NCBI GenBank assembly: GCA_022795735.1
Contig: JAAWHG010000023.1
Location: 1 to 39,228 of the forward strand
Source of the DNA: Oscillospiraceae bacterium
Lineage (GTDB): Bacteria > Bacillota > Clostridia > Oscillospirales > Oscillospiraceae
Reading direction: 5' to 3'
Length of the DNA stretch: 39,228 bases
Within the stretch, counting starts at the first letter, position 1, and every line of letters begins with the position of its first letter. The notes beneath the pieces were generated by a model that saw only the letters and a list, made by a program, of their open reading frames with translations, did no database searches and was not told the origin of the DNA. The position numbers and the translations under genes were made by a program. This document shows, piece by piece, positions 1-7,611 of this stretch.

Positions 1-116
1 GACTGCATCCGCATCCTTGATTCCAGCTGGCTCTGGAACGACCCGCTTTGCGTATTCCTTGTCGTTTGCTGCGTCTGTCGGGACCCAGAGCTGTTGCATA
101 TTCTTTTGATTTCCAT
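1..116 (-). CDS. Partial 5' end of an unrecognised gene
   Basis: A leftward reading frame opens with ATG at 116 and stays open to the window edge (38 codons, beginning MEIKRICNSSGSRQ). The motif GGGAGAG ends about 7 bases before this ATG and is a good ribosome binding site. A TATAAT box lies at 161-166 on the same strand, without a convincing -35. The peptide is polar and rich in Q, S and T. A second ATG at 99 opens another frame that is also open to the edge, but it lacks a comparable ribosome site. No function can be assigned from so short a piece. Confidence 0.4.
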   Translation of the reverse strand, partial: MEIKRICNSSGSRQTQQTTRNTQSGSFQSQLESRMRMQ

Positions 117-233
117 CAATACTCTCCCTTTTTACTGCTGTGTTGACTATTTTGACTCCTATTATATATATGTCATCAGAACACGATTTTGTTTCAGAAA
201 TTTGAAAAAATTTTTGTTTTTTAAAAAAATTTA

Positions 234-276
234 GGACAACACCCCGCGATCATGCGTGGTGTTGCCCTGTTTTTTC
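234..276 (-). terminator. Bidirectional hairpin terminator after the anti-sigma gene
   Basis: Arms 234-247 and 254-267 pair over 14 positions with two mismatches (core CAACACC/GGTGTTG). T-rich tracts follow on both strands: TTTTTT on the plus side at about 270, and an A/T-rich stretch on the minus side. It lies about 65 bases beyond the anti-sigma-like stop codon and probably ends that operon. Confidence 0.7.
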
Positions 277-331
277 TCTGTTCTCCGCAAAAACGGTAAC
301 AGCTACATGGTATTTTTACCGTTCCATAAAC

Positions 332-1225
332 TCACTCCTTGTAGCAGGATTGAATCAGTTTTTTGAGATCAACAGACTTTGTATTTGTGGATATGCTGTA
401 CTCCATGTCATTCGTGATCCATGCGGAAACTATATCTCCATCATTTCCAAAGATATAATGAAACATATTGTTATATTTATATATTTCTACGTCAGTGTTA
501 TCCTTTTTATAGACCGTTTTGGACAACCCATCATATTGCGCAAATTTAAAGGAAATAAACGCTTCATCTCGCATATATTCAATTGAAAATCCAATGTTTT
601 CCGTATCGGGTACTACATACATCAGCGAGTCAACAACCTCAAATCCTTCTGGTATCCTGGGAAACCGAAATGGAATGCCACGTTCTTCCAAGGCTGCTTT
701 TACCTCTCTGTATTCCGCCGGAACTTCTGTGCCGGCGGGGTTATGGGAAGCATCGTCTGCCGGCAAATCACCAAAACTAAAGGCTTCTTCTGTCCATCTC
801 GCAATTGCGCCGAACACATCAAGCCCAAATGCCTGCGCAATCATCATGCCTCCAAACATGAAAAATACCAATAGTGCGGCGGCCAACCCCATACGCCAGA
901 CGCTTCGACGCTTGCGAATACGCCCTGAAACCGTTGTAGATTCCGGCGTTTCCTTTCTGACGGACAATGCCTTCCATTTCTGCTGAAAATTTGCATATGC
1001 TGCTTCCGCACTTACATGCGCTGGAATGGATGCCTTCTGATCCAATGCTTCCAGGTATGCGCGGATTACATCCGGGCTATAGGTTTCTTCCGTCATATAA
1101 TCCAGCGCTTCCTCCATGGCATCTGCCAATTCGGACGGTGACAGGCTGTTCAGACGCTCCGGCGATATGTCCAGACAGGCTGGGGAATCGCCATGCGCAT
1201 TGTTTTTTTCCGCAGGAGAATGCAT
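332..1225 (-). CDS. Membrane anti-sigma-like protein (DUF4367-type)
   Basis: A 297-residue protein with a cytoplasmic N-terminal part (about 1-108), a basic stretch (GRIRKRRSVWR), one hydrophobic helix at about 110-132, and an extracytoplasmic part of about 160 residues resembling DUF4367 domains that follow ECF sigma genes in Firmicutes. The expected role is to hold the sigma factor at the membrane and release it on an envelope signal; this is inferred from context and architecture. The gene follows the sigma gene by 87 bases on the same strand, and a hairpin terminator follows it. The start is supported by GGAACGGAAAGGGG upstream. No zinc-binding anti-sigma HxxxCxxC motif was seen. Confidence 0.75.
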   Translation of the reverse strand: MHSPAEKNNAHGDSPACLDISPERLNSLSPSELADAMEEALDYMTEETYSPDVIRAYLEALDQKASIPAHVSAEAAYANFQQKWKALSVRKETPESTTVSGRIRKRRSVWRMGLAAALLVFFMFGGMMIAQAFGLDVFGAIARWTEEAFSFGDLPADDASHNPAGTEVPAEYREVKAALEERGIPFRFPRIPEGFEVVDSLMYVVPDTENIGFSIEYMRDEAFISFKFAQYDGLSKTVYKKDNTDVEIYKYNNMFHYIFGNDGDIVSAWITNDMEYSISTNTKSVDLKKLIQSCYKE

Positions 1226-1312
1226 CGGTAACCCCTTTCCGTTCCCTCCACGATAGATATGTAATCAGCAGGGAACTCTATTGCATCACAAATAAAAAAT
1301 TTTTTTGCCGCC

Positions 1313-1789
1313 TCATTTTTCCTGGAGCAGTTTTCGGCATTGCTTCACAGCGCGATACACGCGGCTTCTGCATCCGGCTTCTGAAATTCCTAGTCTGTCC
1401 GCTATCTCACGGTACTCCATCTGCTGCTCAAAACGCCACAGTAAAATGGTCCGTTCTGCCGTTGACAGCCCCTTCGGCAGATAGAGCTCCAATGATAAAT
1501 CGGGGGGCTTTCCCTGGAATGGCTCCACAGATTCCAATGGGATTAAGGAATGTCTTTCCTCGTTGCGCCGCTCATTTTGAACCAAATTCTTCAACGTGAA
1601 CATCAGCCAGCCTTCCGGTGAAGGATGCGAATGGAGTTCTTCTTCATGGAACAGGGCAAACAGAAATACGTCCTGCACCAAGTCCTGTGCCAATTCCGCG
1701 CTTCCCAGCATGCGATACGCGGCTTTAAACAGACGTTCATGCTGTTCCTTATAAAGCTGCCGCAGAAACACATCAATATGACGCATCAT
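1313..1789 (-). CDS. ECF-type RNA polymerase sigma factor
   Basis: This 158-residue protein has the two conserved parts of an extracytoplasmic-function sigma factor. Region 2 is at about 15-75 (AAYRMLGSAELAQDLVQDVF, then GWLMFTLKNLVQNERR). Region 4 is at about 108-155 (LSTAERTILLWRFEQQMEYR, then EIADRLGISEAGCRSRVYRA), which contains the helix-turn-helix for the -35 element. The start is one of two adjacent ATGs, 6 bases after GAGGG. It is the first gene of a two-gene unit with the anti-sigma-like membrane protein. Regulated promoters cannot be identified here; self-activation is usual for the family but no ECF-type promoter was recognised upstream. Confidence 0.9.
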   Translation of the reverse strand: MMRHIDVFLRQLYKEQHERLFKAAYRMLGSAELAQDLVQDVFLFALFHEEELHSHPSPEGWLMFTLKNLVQNERRNEERHSLIPLESVEPFQGKPPDLSLELYLPKGLSTAERTILLWRFEQQMEYREIADRLGISEAGCRSRVYRAVKQCRKLLQEK

Positions 1790-1975
1790 ATGATTCCCTC
1801 ACCCTTGTCAATCCTCTCCAATCATACCCTATCCACATATTACAAAATTCGGCAACCACTCCCAACGTTTTCCCATCCCTCTTTGCAGTCCGGTTATTTC
1901 GGGAACAAGATTCATTTAATTTGCTTCCTTATTTTACCGCTTTCGCGCCATTTTTGCAACCTTTATTTTCCAATA

Positions 1976-2011
1976 TTAAAAAAAAGTGGCGGAAGAAAAA
2001 CTTGCGCCACT
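1976..2011 (-). terminator. Rho-independent terminator of the ABC operon
   Basis: On the minus strand, AGTGGCG...CGCCACT (arms near 2005-2011 and 1985-1991, with further inner pairs) is followed directly by a run of eight or more T. It lies 80 bases beyond the ATPase stop codon. The hairpin and the sequence to about 2035 resemble the two repeats at 12.0 and 12.7 kb (shared TGTATGTATG and TCTAA words), so it may be a diverged copy of the same terminator module. Confidence 0.85.
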
Positions 2012-2090
2012 CTTGTATGTATGTCTTTCAGCGTCTAAGCCGCCTCTATGTTCCTGATCGCTTCCACTTACAATCATATCCTATCGCCTT

Positions 2091-2729
2091 TTACCAACTG
2101 CTGACCTTCATCAGCGCTCCGTCCTGGATTTGGCATACGGTATCGCATAGCGTCTCAATGTCATCGGGGTTATGGGAGGCCAGCAGAATCGTGGTTCCGC
2201 CGGCTTTCAGGCCGCGCAGCAGTTCACGAATGTCCTCCAGACCCTGCGCGTCCAACCCGTTCATGGGTTCGTCTAAAATCAAAAGTTTCGGATGCTCCAT
2301 AATCGCCTGGGCAATTCCCAGTCTTTGCCGCATTCCCAGCGAGTATTTTCCCACGCGCTTTTTGCTGGACGCGTCCAGGCCCACCCGATTCATTGCGTCC
2401 ACAATCTCCTGTTTCTGTATCCGGTTTTGGATGGCGGCCAAATCCTTCAAATTTCCGTACCCGGACTTATAGGCCAGGAAGCTGGGGTTTTCGATAATAA
2501 TTCCCGTGTCCGGGGCAAAATCCACATCCTCGCCAAGCACCTTTCCGCCTACGGCGACCGTACCGGAGGTCGGACGCATCAGGCCGCAGAGCAACTGTAA
2601 AAACACCGTCTTTCCGGAACCGTTCCGCCCTATGATCCCGTGGATTTTCCCCGCCTCATAGTTGACCGATATCCCGTTCAAAACAAGCTGGGTCTTGAAT
2701 TGTTTTGTCACATTGTTTACTTGAATCAC
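2091..2729 (-). CDS. ABC transporter ATP-binding protein
   Basis: A 212-residue ATPase subunit of the BcrA/lantibiotic-type ABC-2 group. Visible motifs: Walker A GRNGSGKT (34-41), signature SLGMRQRL (130-137), Walker B LLILDEP (149-155) and the H-loop histidine at 186 (LLASHN). It is short, with no C-terminal extension. It is the last gene of a five-gene leftward operon, starting 3 bases after the preceding permease stop; the start is GTG, 7 bases after GAGGAG. It presumably powers the three membrane proteins encoded upstream. The substrate is unknown; peptide export or self-protection against a peptide is the usual guess for this type, not shown here. Confidence 0.92.
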   Translation of the reverse strand: MIQVNNVTKQFKTQLVLNGISVNYEAGKIHGIIGRNGSGKTVFLQLLCGLMRPTSGTVAVGGKVLGEDVDFAPDTGIIIENPSFLAYKSGYGNLKDLAAIQNRIQKQEIVDAMNRVGLDASSKKRVGKYSLGMRQRLGIAQAIMEHPKLLILDEPMNGLDAQGLEDIRELLRGLKAGGTTILLASHNPDDIETLCDTVCQIQDGALMKVSSW

Positions 2730-2732
2730 AAA

Positions 2733-3338
2733 TTAAGCTCCTCTCCTGTTTTTCCGTACCGCACGCCAAGCGAATATCCACAGCGTAAGCAAAATCACTA
2801 TCTCAGCCGTTACAGCGCTCTCAATGGAGATTCCGTCCGGCTGTACAAGCGAACTTCGTGCCAGCATTCCCCAGTTTCCAAGCAACGCCATTTTCCCGGC
2901 TGCCGGCATCTGCTCGGAGCAGAAAACAGATATCAACTGCATCAGCATACAGGTAAGATAGCCCAGTGTAATATTCCGGGTCATCAGTGTGATGAACATT
3001 TGAAGATTGGAAACGACGAGCAGATTCAGCGCAAGGAGCGCGGCGGCCAACGCCACGGTTTGCACGCTGTCACGGGATGTTAGACACGCGATACCCGCGA
3101 CCACCGCGAGCGACAGACACAGGACGGCTCCGCCGCCCAGCATCGCCCGATGATACCACCGGGCATAGCCGCTTCTCGGCAGCGTGAAGGTCTCGCAACG
3201 CTCGATTACATTGGCCATGTACAGGCCGGAGACGGCGTCCATTCCGGCCAAAAGGAGCAAATAGCGCAGCAGATCCGTGGACAACCAGAAAGCTTTCGTT
3301 TCGGACAGACCGGCAAAAATGGTCGTGCAATTTATCAC
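2733..3338 (-). CDS. ABC permease-like membrane protein (third)
   Basis: A 201-residue, strongly hydrophobic protein with about five or six membrane helices and a basic C-terminus (RAVRKNRRGA). It starts with GTG after AAAGGGG and overlaps the end of the preceding permease by 4 bases, so the two are probably translationally coupled. It has no recognisable catalytic motif. Its place directly before the ATPase gene makes it a transmembrane subunit of that transporter. The three permease-like proteins of this operon are not obvious copies of each other. Confidence 0.75.
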   Translation of the reverse strand: MINCTTIFAGLSETKAFWLSTDLLRYLLLLAGMDAVSGLYMANVIERCETFTLPRSGYARWYHRAMLGGGAVLCLSLAVVAGIACLTSRDSVQTVALAAALLALNLLVVSNLQMFITLMTRNITLGYLTCMLMQLISVFCSEQMPAAGKMALLGNWGMLARSSLVQPDGISIESAVTAEIVILLTLWIFAWRAVRKNRRGA

Positions 3339-4180
3339 GCATAATCCCCTTTCAGAAGGTCTGCGCTATGCGTGAAACGAAGCGCTAACACCCCTAAGCA
3401 GCAAAAGCTGACAGAAAAAAACATAGTCGTGTACAAGATACTTGTTGGAGTAAGTATCTGTTCGTCCAAACACGCTAAATTGCATGGAGAGATCCACTGC
3501 AAAAGCGGGAAATGGAGTTTGTAAGCCAGTGCCAGCCTCAGACACCAAAAAGCCATGACAGCGAGACATCCAATTCCGCTACGAAGCCGCAGGTTGCAGA
3601 CAATGAGCAGCGCGCTAAAAAAGGTATATAAAAGCAGGCTGTAAACAAGAGTAAGTCCAAACATTGCATACGGAGAACCCGCCTTAATGATTTTCATCGA
3701 AAACGATACCGCCATTTCAATGTTGAGTACCATTCCGTTCCCAATTTGTGCCGCCAGTATAACAGCCTCGCTCCACTCATTTTGGAAACTGACATGTCCG
3801 ATAAACAGGAGTAAAAACAGCAATTCAATCGCCAGCAGATACGCTGCTCCAATCACAACGCAAGATAGGAACTGGCCAAGCAGCCACTGAAAGCGGTTTG
3901 TCCGAATCAGCCGGAAAGACATTCCCTCCTTCAGAAATGGTGCGTCGCCCAGCAACAGCAGCAGCCCAAGAATAAAAACCAGTTGAAAAACCCGGCTGCT
4001 GTGCGCAAATACATACAGTTCAGCCACCTGAAACATCTGTCCACTTTCAATCAAATAGGTTTTCGCCCCGCCCAGACCGACTTGCATGACCGAGAAAATA
4101 AGCAGGAGCGTAATATATGGACGTGGAGATGTGAATAAACGTTTGAAATTGTATCCAACAAAATGAACCGTGCTACGCAT
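3335..4180 (-). CDS. ABC permease-like membrane protein (second)
   Basis: A 281-residue membrane protein with about six or seven hydrophobic segments; the N-terminus (MRSTVHFVGYNFKRLFTSPR) has the short cytoplasmic lead seen in ABC-2 permeases. It starts at an ATG after AGAGGTG and overlaps the preceding gene by 8 bases, and it ends 4 bases into the next one. These tight overlaps indicate one transcript. Its function is inferred from the operon. Confidence 0.75.
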   Translation of the reverse strand: MRSTVHFVGYNFKRLFTSPRPYITLLLIFSVMQVGLGGAKTYLIESGQMFQVAELYVFAHSSRVFQLVFILGLLLLLGDAPFLKEGMSFRLIRTNRFQWLLGQFLSCVVIGAAYLLAIELLFLLLFIGHVSFQNEWSEAVILAAQIGNGMVLNIEMAVSFSMKIIKAGSPYAMFGLTLVYSLLLYTFFSALLIVCNLRLRSGIGCLAVMAFWCLRLALAYKLHFPLLQWISPCNLACLDEQILTPTSILYTTMFFSVSFCCLGVLALRFTHSADLLKGDYA

Positions 4181-4940
4181 AGCGCACCTCTCGATATTTC
4201 CTTATCGTCCAAATGCTGCCGCACAACAAAATGACGCTTCCAATATACCCCAGCGCAAAAGGAATTCCGCCGCCAACCCATTCGGTCGAAACAGAGCCGA
4301 ACAGCTTTAATTGTCCAGGGTCCAGAAAATATAAATTCAGCAACCCCCCAATATAAGCAAGCACAGTCTTTGCAATAAATGGAATTGAGACCACAATATA
4401 TTGGTTTTTTGTAAAGGAAAAACACAGCAAAGATATCATAGGCCACATAGCCCCATTTAGCGTATAAATCACGCCCATCAGCGCATATAAGACCACAGGA
4501 TAATCAAAAAAACTTGCATATATGGTGTTTCCATCGTCCTGAATAGAAAACATGCCGAGGCCAATGTACGGGCTTCCTTCCGGACTATATATGAAACAAG
4601 TAATCGTAAATAGCAAAAAGGCACCCATTGTTACAACCATCCCGGAAGCAATTGCAGAAAAGATAGTCGACCGGGCATAGGGAAACAAGCTGCTGCGAAT
4701 TAGTAAAAGCTGTTCAGACTGTTTTACACCAATGTGGTGTAGATAGAAGCAAATGGGAAGAACAGCGGCAACCGGGATAAACATTCCGCCGTAACCTAGC
4801 GCAATTGTACATTGATAGTTATACATAAGGTCCGCTGAGTGATAGGAATACAGGGATACAATCATAAACAGGTACAGTCCCAGAATGGCAATCACGGTGG
4901 CTGGCGTTATGATAACATTTCGGAATTGAAAACGCAGCAT
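4173..4940 (-). CDS. ABC permease-like membrane protein (first)
   Basis: A 255-residue protein with about six membrane helices. The ATG at 4940 is preferred because GGGAG lies 6 bases upstream; an in-frame GTG at 4955 would add five residues and overlap the lipoprotein stop by 4 bases. The N-terminus (MLRFQFRNVIITPATVIAIL) is typical of ABC-2-type permeases. It lies between the lipoprotein and the second permease gene. No catalytic motif is present, and the role is inferred from context. Confidence 0.75.
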   Translation of the reverse strand: MLRFQFRNVIITPATVIAILGLYLFMIVSLYSYHSADLMYNYQCTIALGYGGMFIPVAAVLPICFYLHHIGVKQSEQLLLIRSSLFPYARSTIFSAIASGMVVTMGAFLLFTITCFIYSPEGSPYIGLGMFSIQDDGNTIYASFFDYPVVLYALMGVIYTLNGAMWPMISLLCFSFTKNQYIVVSIPFIAKTVLAYIGGLLNLYFLDPGQLKLFGSVSTEWVGGGIPFALGYIGSVILLCGSIWTIRKYREVRYA

Positions 4941-4951
4941 ATTTTTCTCCC

Positions 4952-6004
4952 TCACGCATGTCTTATTATTTCTCCAGACACGGCATCCAACAGCATGGAC
5001 AGCTCATGACCATTTGGGGTCATATATTGCTGTCCAGTGAGTCTCCAAGCAGGCAAAAGCTGATCGTCTGCAAAATAATAAACCAGTTCAACATCAGTAA
5101 TGATAGAAACAGACGGCACACCAGAAGCCGCCGCCCTATAGTAAGCTTCACAAATTGCACGAGCGGAGTCCATGGTTAAAAGAGTCTCTGTTCCGATGGT
5201 TTCACAGTCGCTCTGAATCACTACGGGATTGCAGATAGAGATGCGGTTGTCCCCCAGCGAAATAATGGAGTCTGGTATCCACTCATCCCCTCCCAGCGAA
5301 TATCCGTACTCGTCCAGCACCAAGTCGTTATAGGTAAACGCATAATGGTTTATTTCTCCAGTTTTAAACGAAATGCCCATCCCGGTCCACTCTGTCAGGA
5401 TATCCAAAATGGACTCCTGGGTATCCTCATCGAGGCTGGCGTCGGAACGCAATTCGATAGAAATACTACCGATTGTCAAATCCCATGACTGATCGTTCCA
5501 GTTGAATTGATAGCACCGATAGGGATACTCCTCCGGCATTTCCTGTACTGTGAGGTTTGCGTTCTCAAATACACGGTCATGAATCGCATCCCACAGTTTT
5601 TCCGTATTGGCCGTCTCCGCGTTCAGCGTTGAACATACATTCGGGACTGCCGGGTCCGGTGCAAGCCAGTACACCAATCCTTTTTTATCAGCAAGCGCGG
5701 CTGAAATTTCAGCAGCAGAAGGATACCCATCCATGTGTTCCGATTGCGTCTTTTCCGCATCGGCTTCCAGTGAGACTTCATTTCTTGACTCGGTTTTTTC
5801 AGTAACCGCTCTTTCCTTATCAACTGCTGGCATTGCGGGGCTGTCCTCTCGGTTACGGTCTTCACCTCCGCTCTCCTCACCCTGTATCCCTACGTTTAAT
5901 TGAATCGTGTCTCGGTCTGATTCTACCGCATTTTTATTGGAACAAGCCGCCAAGAACAAAATAATTCCAATTAGCGGCAAGAAAAGATACTGTCTTTTTT
6001 TCAT
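4952..6004 (-). CDS. Predicted lipoprotein, first gene of the ABC operon
   Basis: A 350-residue secreted lipoprotein. The signal sequence ends in a lipobox FLAAC with Cys21 as the lipidation site. A low-complexity acidic linker (about 25-95) follows, then a folded part. The C-terminus (LDAVSGEIIRH) resembles the end of PepSY/YycI-type domains. AAAGGTGA 5 bases before the ATG supports the start. It heads the operon of three permeases and an ATPase and may capture or sense the substrate outside the membrane, but no solute-binding family was recognised. Only 48 bases separate it from an upstream hairpin (6053-6087), and no clear promoter was found in that space. Confidence 0.8.
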   Translation of the reverse strand: MKKRQYLFLPLIGIILFLAACSNKNAVESDRDTIQLNVGIQGEESGGEDRNREDSPAMPAVDKERAVTEKTESRNEVSLEADAEKTQSEHMDGYPSAAEISAALADKKGLVYWLAPDPAVPNVCSTLNAETANTEKLWDAIHDRVFENANLTVQEMPEEYPYRCYQFNWNDQSWDLTIGSISIELRSDASLDEDTQESILDILTEWTGMGISFKTGEINHYAFTYNDLVLDEYGYSLGGDEWIPDSIISLGDNRISICNPVVIQSDCETIGTETLLTMDSARAICEAYYRAAASGVPSVSIITDVELVYYFADDQLLPAWRLTGQQYMTPNGHELSMLLDAVSGEIIRHA

Positions 6005-6052
6005 GCTGTCACCTTTTTTAATCAGTTGGTTTCAAAACACGGTTTGAATAAT

Positions 6053-6087
6053 TGTGTCAAGTGCAGCACTGGGCCGCACTTGACACA
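6053..6087 (-). terminator. Perfect 12-bp hairpin between the gene remnant and the lipoprotein gene
   Basis: TGTGTCAAGTGC (6053-6064) and GCACTTGACACA (6076-6087) pair perfectly around an 11-base loop, 9 bases beyond the stop codon at 6096-6098. There is no T run (AATTATT follows), so it is a weak terminator, a processing site or an operator. Confidence 0.45.
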
Positions 6088-6095
6088 TTTGATTG

Positions 6096-6308
6096 TTACG
6101 GTCTCCACTCACCCTCAATGTAGGCAACCTTAGGAGATGCTTCATCCGTTTGCCCAGAAGGCCGATATTCTTCTCCCACTTTTCCATATCCGAAATTTGT
6201 TTTGTAGTAGACTTTTTTTGCACCAGTATCGTTGTTAGTCAGCTTTTCCGGCCATTGGCCTGCAATATCTTTTTTGTCCCCGCTCCGGACATTTAGGTAA
6301 CATTAACT
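6096..6308 (-). pseudogene. 3' remnant of an unrecognised gene
   Basis: A leftward frame of about 68 codons is open from just after a TAA at about 6306-6308 to a TAA at 6096-6098. It has no ATG, GTG or TTG start at its front. The peptide looks like true protein (for example KKVYYKTNFGYGKVGEEYRP, ending IEGEWRP), unlike the other frames of this AT-rich stretch. Its open front and the hairpin just upstream (6314-6342) suggest the 5' part was lost. The family was not recognised. It lies between the secreted protease gene and the ABC operon on the same strand. Confidence 0.4.
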
Positions 6309-6313
6309 TTTTG

Positions 6314-6342
6314 AGAGGTTCCATCCTGAAACTGGAACCTCT
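6314..6342. repeat. 10-bp inverted repeat, AGAGGTTCCA / TGGAACCTCT
   Basis: Perfect arms at 6314-6323 and 6333-6342 with a 9-base loop. The left side, TTTGAGAGGTTCC plus TCCTGAA, also occurs at about 7729-7748 and partly at 14094-14105, inside the two copies of the control module. This may be a third, strongly degraded copy of that sequence. Confidence 0.5.
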
Positions 6343-6418
6343 GGCAGTTCTTCAATCATTCAATCGGAAATATATGGGTATCTCCCGGTCTGTCAGAAAC
6401 AGTTCGTGGAAATTAGGT

Positions 6419-6453
6419 GTCTTCCGCCAAGACATATAGTCTTGGCGGAAGAC
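6419..6453. repeat. Perfect 15-bp inverted repeat downstream of the secreted protease gene
   Basis: GTCTTCCGCCAAGAC (6419-6433), a 5-base loop, and the exact complement at 6439-6453. Neither side has a T run, so classical termination is doubtful. It sits about 150 bases beyond the protease stop codon and could be a transcript end, an RNA stability element or a protein site. Confidence 0.6.
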
Positions 6454-6600
6454 ATTTCCAAACTTGGGATTTTTAGGAACATCTCACGTCTACATTAATT
6501 TATCACGCTTCTGGATTATTGTATGTACTTGCCTGTATACCCAATGTAATATCCGCAGGAACATTTGTAAGAACATATAATAATCCGTTAGTAATACGAT

Positions 6601-7611
6601 CTACATATGATCTTTCACAAAATCGACCACGTCTGCCGTAACCCGTACAGCCATTCCATAGTATTCTCCACCTACCTCACTCTCACCCGATACGATGCCA
6701 ACAATATGTGTCGTATCATCTTGCGCGACAACAGGGCCTCCGCTAAAGCCAGCATTCGGGTATCCATAAAATGAAAACATATTAGGCTGAATCATATCTG
6801 CATCCCCACTGGTTCTCCAAAGAGAGCCATACGTCTTATCTCCAGGAAAACCATACGCATCAAAACTATCTGCGTTCAAGCTGGAAGTAGTTTCAGCCCG
6901 TGTACCAAAATACCCCACATTAGGGCTGTGATCTAAATCAACAATAGCATAATCATATTCCATTTTCCCTTGTTCTGTCCATCCTTGGACTGACGTGATA
7001 CCACTACTCGTGTATGTATCATATCCAGACAGAGCCCCTCCAGGGATGATCTCAACTTTTGATGCCCAGCCATATTTTTGATGATAAACAAGATGCCCTG
7101 CTGTTAAAACTGCCTTAGTCCCCACCATAGCTCCAGCGCCACTGAAACTAACTTTACCATTGTTGAAATACGCTCTCACCTGAACAATAGCACGATAAGG
7201 AAAAGTCGTAACCGAAGAAATTCGAGTTCTATTGTCTGAAGCCAAATGCGGTTCAATATTATCTCCCAAAGCCTCATGCGATGGTGTAGTCTCAACTATA
7301 TCATTTTTTTCTGAAGGTTCGTAAGGTTTTAAGGAAACTTCTCCAGTCCTCAAGTCATAAGACACCGCAGACAAAGGGTCTGCTTCTTCTATGGCCTTCG
7401 CTAATTCAGCAGATACCTTAGGTTCTACCAAATCCGTTGAAATACCCGCCACATCTTCAACTTGATCTTCATGTAATGGGGCGAGATTCTCAATTAACAT
7501 GTCCCATTTGTTAGAATTACCTACATCAGTTTTGACTGCAGCAGCAACCCCTGAAAACAGGCACGTGCAAATCAGAAATATACAAACCGAAAATGTCATA
7601 AATTTTTTCAT
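6601..7611 (-). CDS. Secreted trypsin-like (V8/glutamyl-endopeptidase type) serine protease
   Basis: A 336-residue secreted protease. The start is the ATG at 7611, with GAAAGGAAG upstream, and gives a clear signal peptide (MKKFMTFSVCIFLICTCLFS, cleaved near AAA); the longer in-frame extension lacks these signs. The S1B triad is visible: His173 in LTAGH, Asp220 in YDYAIVDLD and Ser290 in GFSGGP. About 130 residues between the signal and the catalytic domain could be a pro-region. It probably cleaves proteins outside the cell. It follows the M56 protease and BlaI repressor genes on the same strand, so it is a good candidate for their target. A 279-base non-coding block separates it from the repressor gene. 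Confidence 0.88.
   Translation of the reverse strand: MKKFMTFSVCIFLICTCLFSGVAAAVKTDVGNSNKWDMLIENLAPLHEDQVEDVAGISTDLVEPKVSAELAKAIEEADPLSAVSYDLRTGEVSLKPYEPSEKNDIVETTPSHEALGDNIEPHLASDNRTRISSVTTFPYRAIVQVRAYFNNGKVSFSGAGAMVGTKAVLTAGHLVYHQKYGWASKVEIIPGGALSGYDTYTSSGITSVQGWTEQGKMEYDYAIVDLDHSPNVGYFGTRAETTSSLNADSFDAYGFPGDKTYGSLWRTSGDADMIQPNMFSFYGYPNAGFSGGPVVAQDDTTHIVGIVSGESEVGGEYYGMAVRVTADVVDFVKDHM

Noticed and set aside
6096-6308. Lactococcin-972-like bacteriocin next to the ABC operon
   Set aside because: The peptide is small and near a possible immunity transporter, but it lacks a signal peptide and the family motifs could not be matched.
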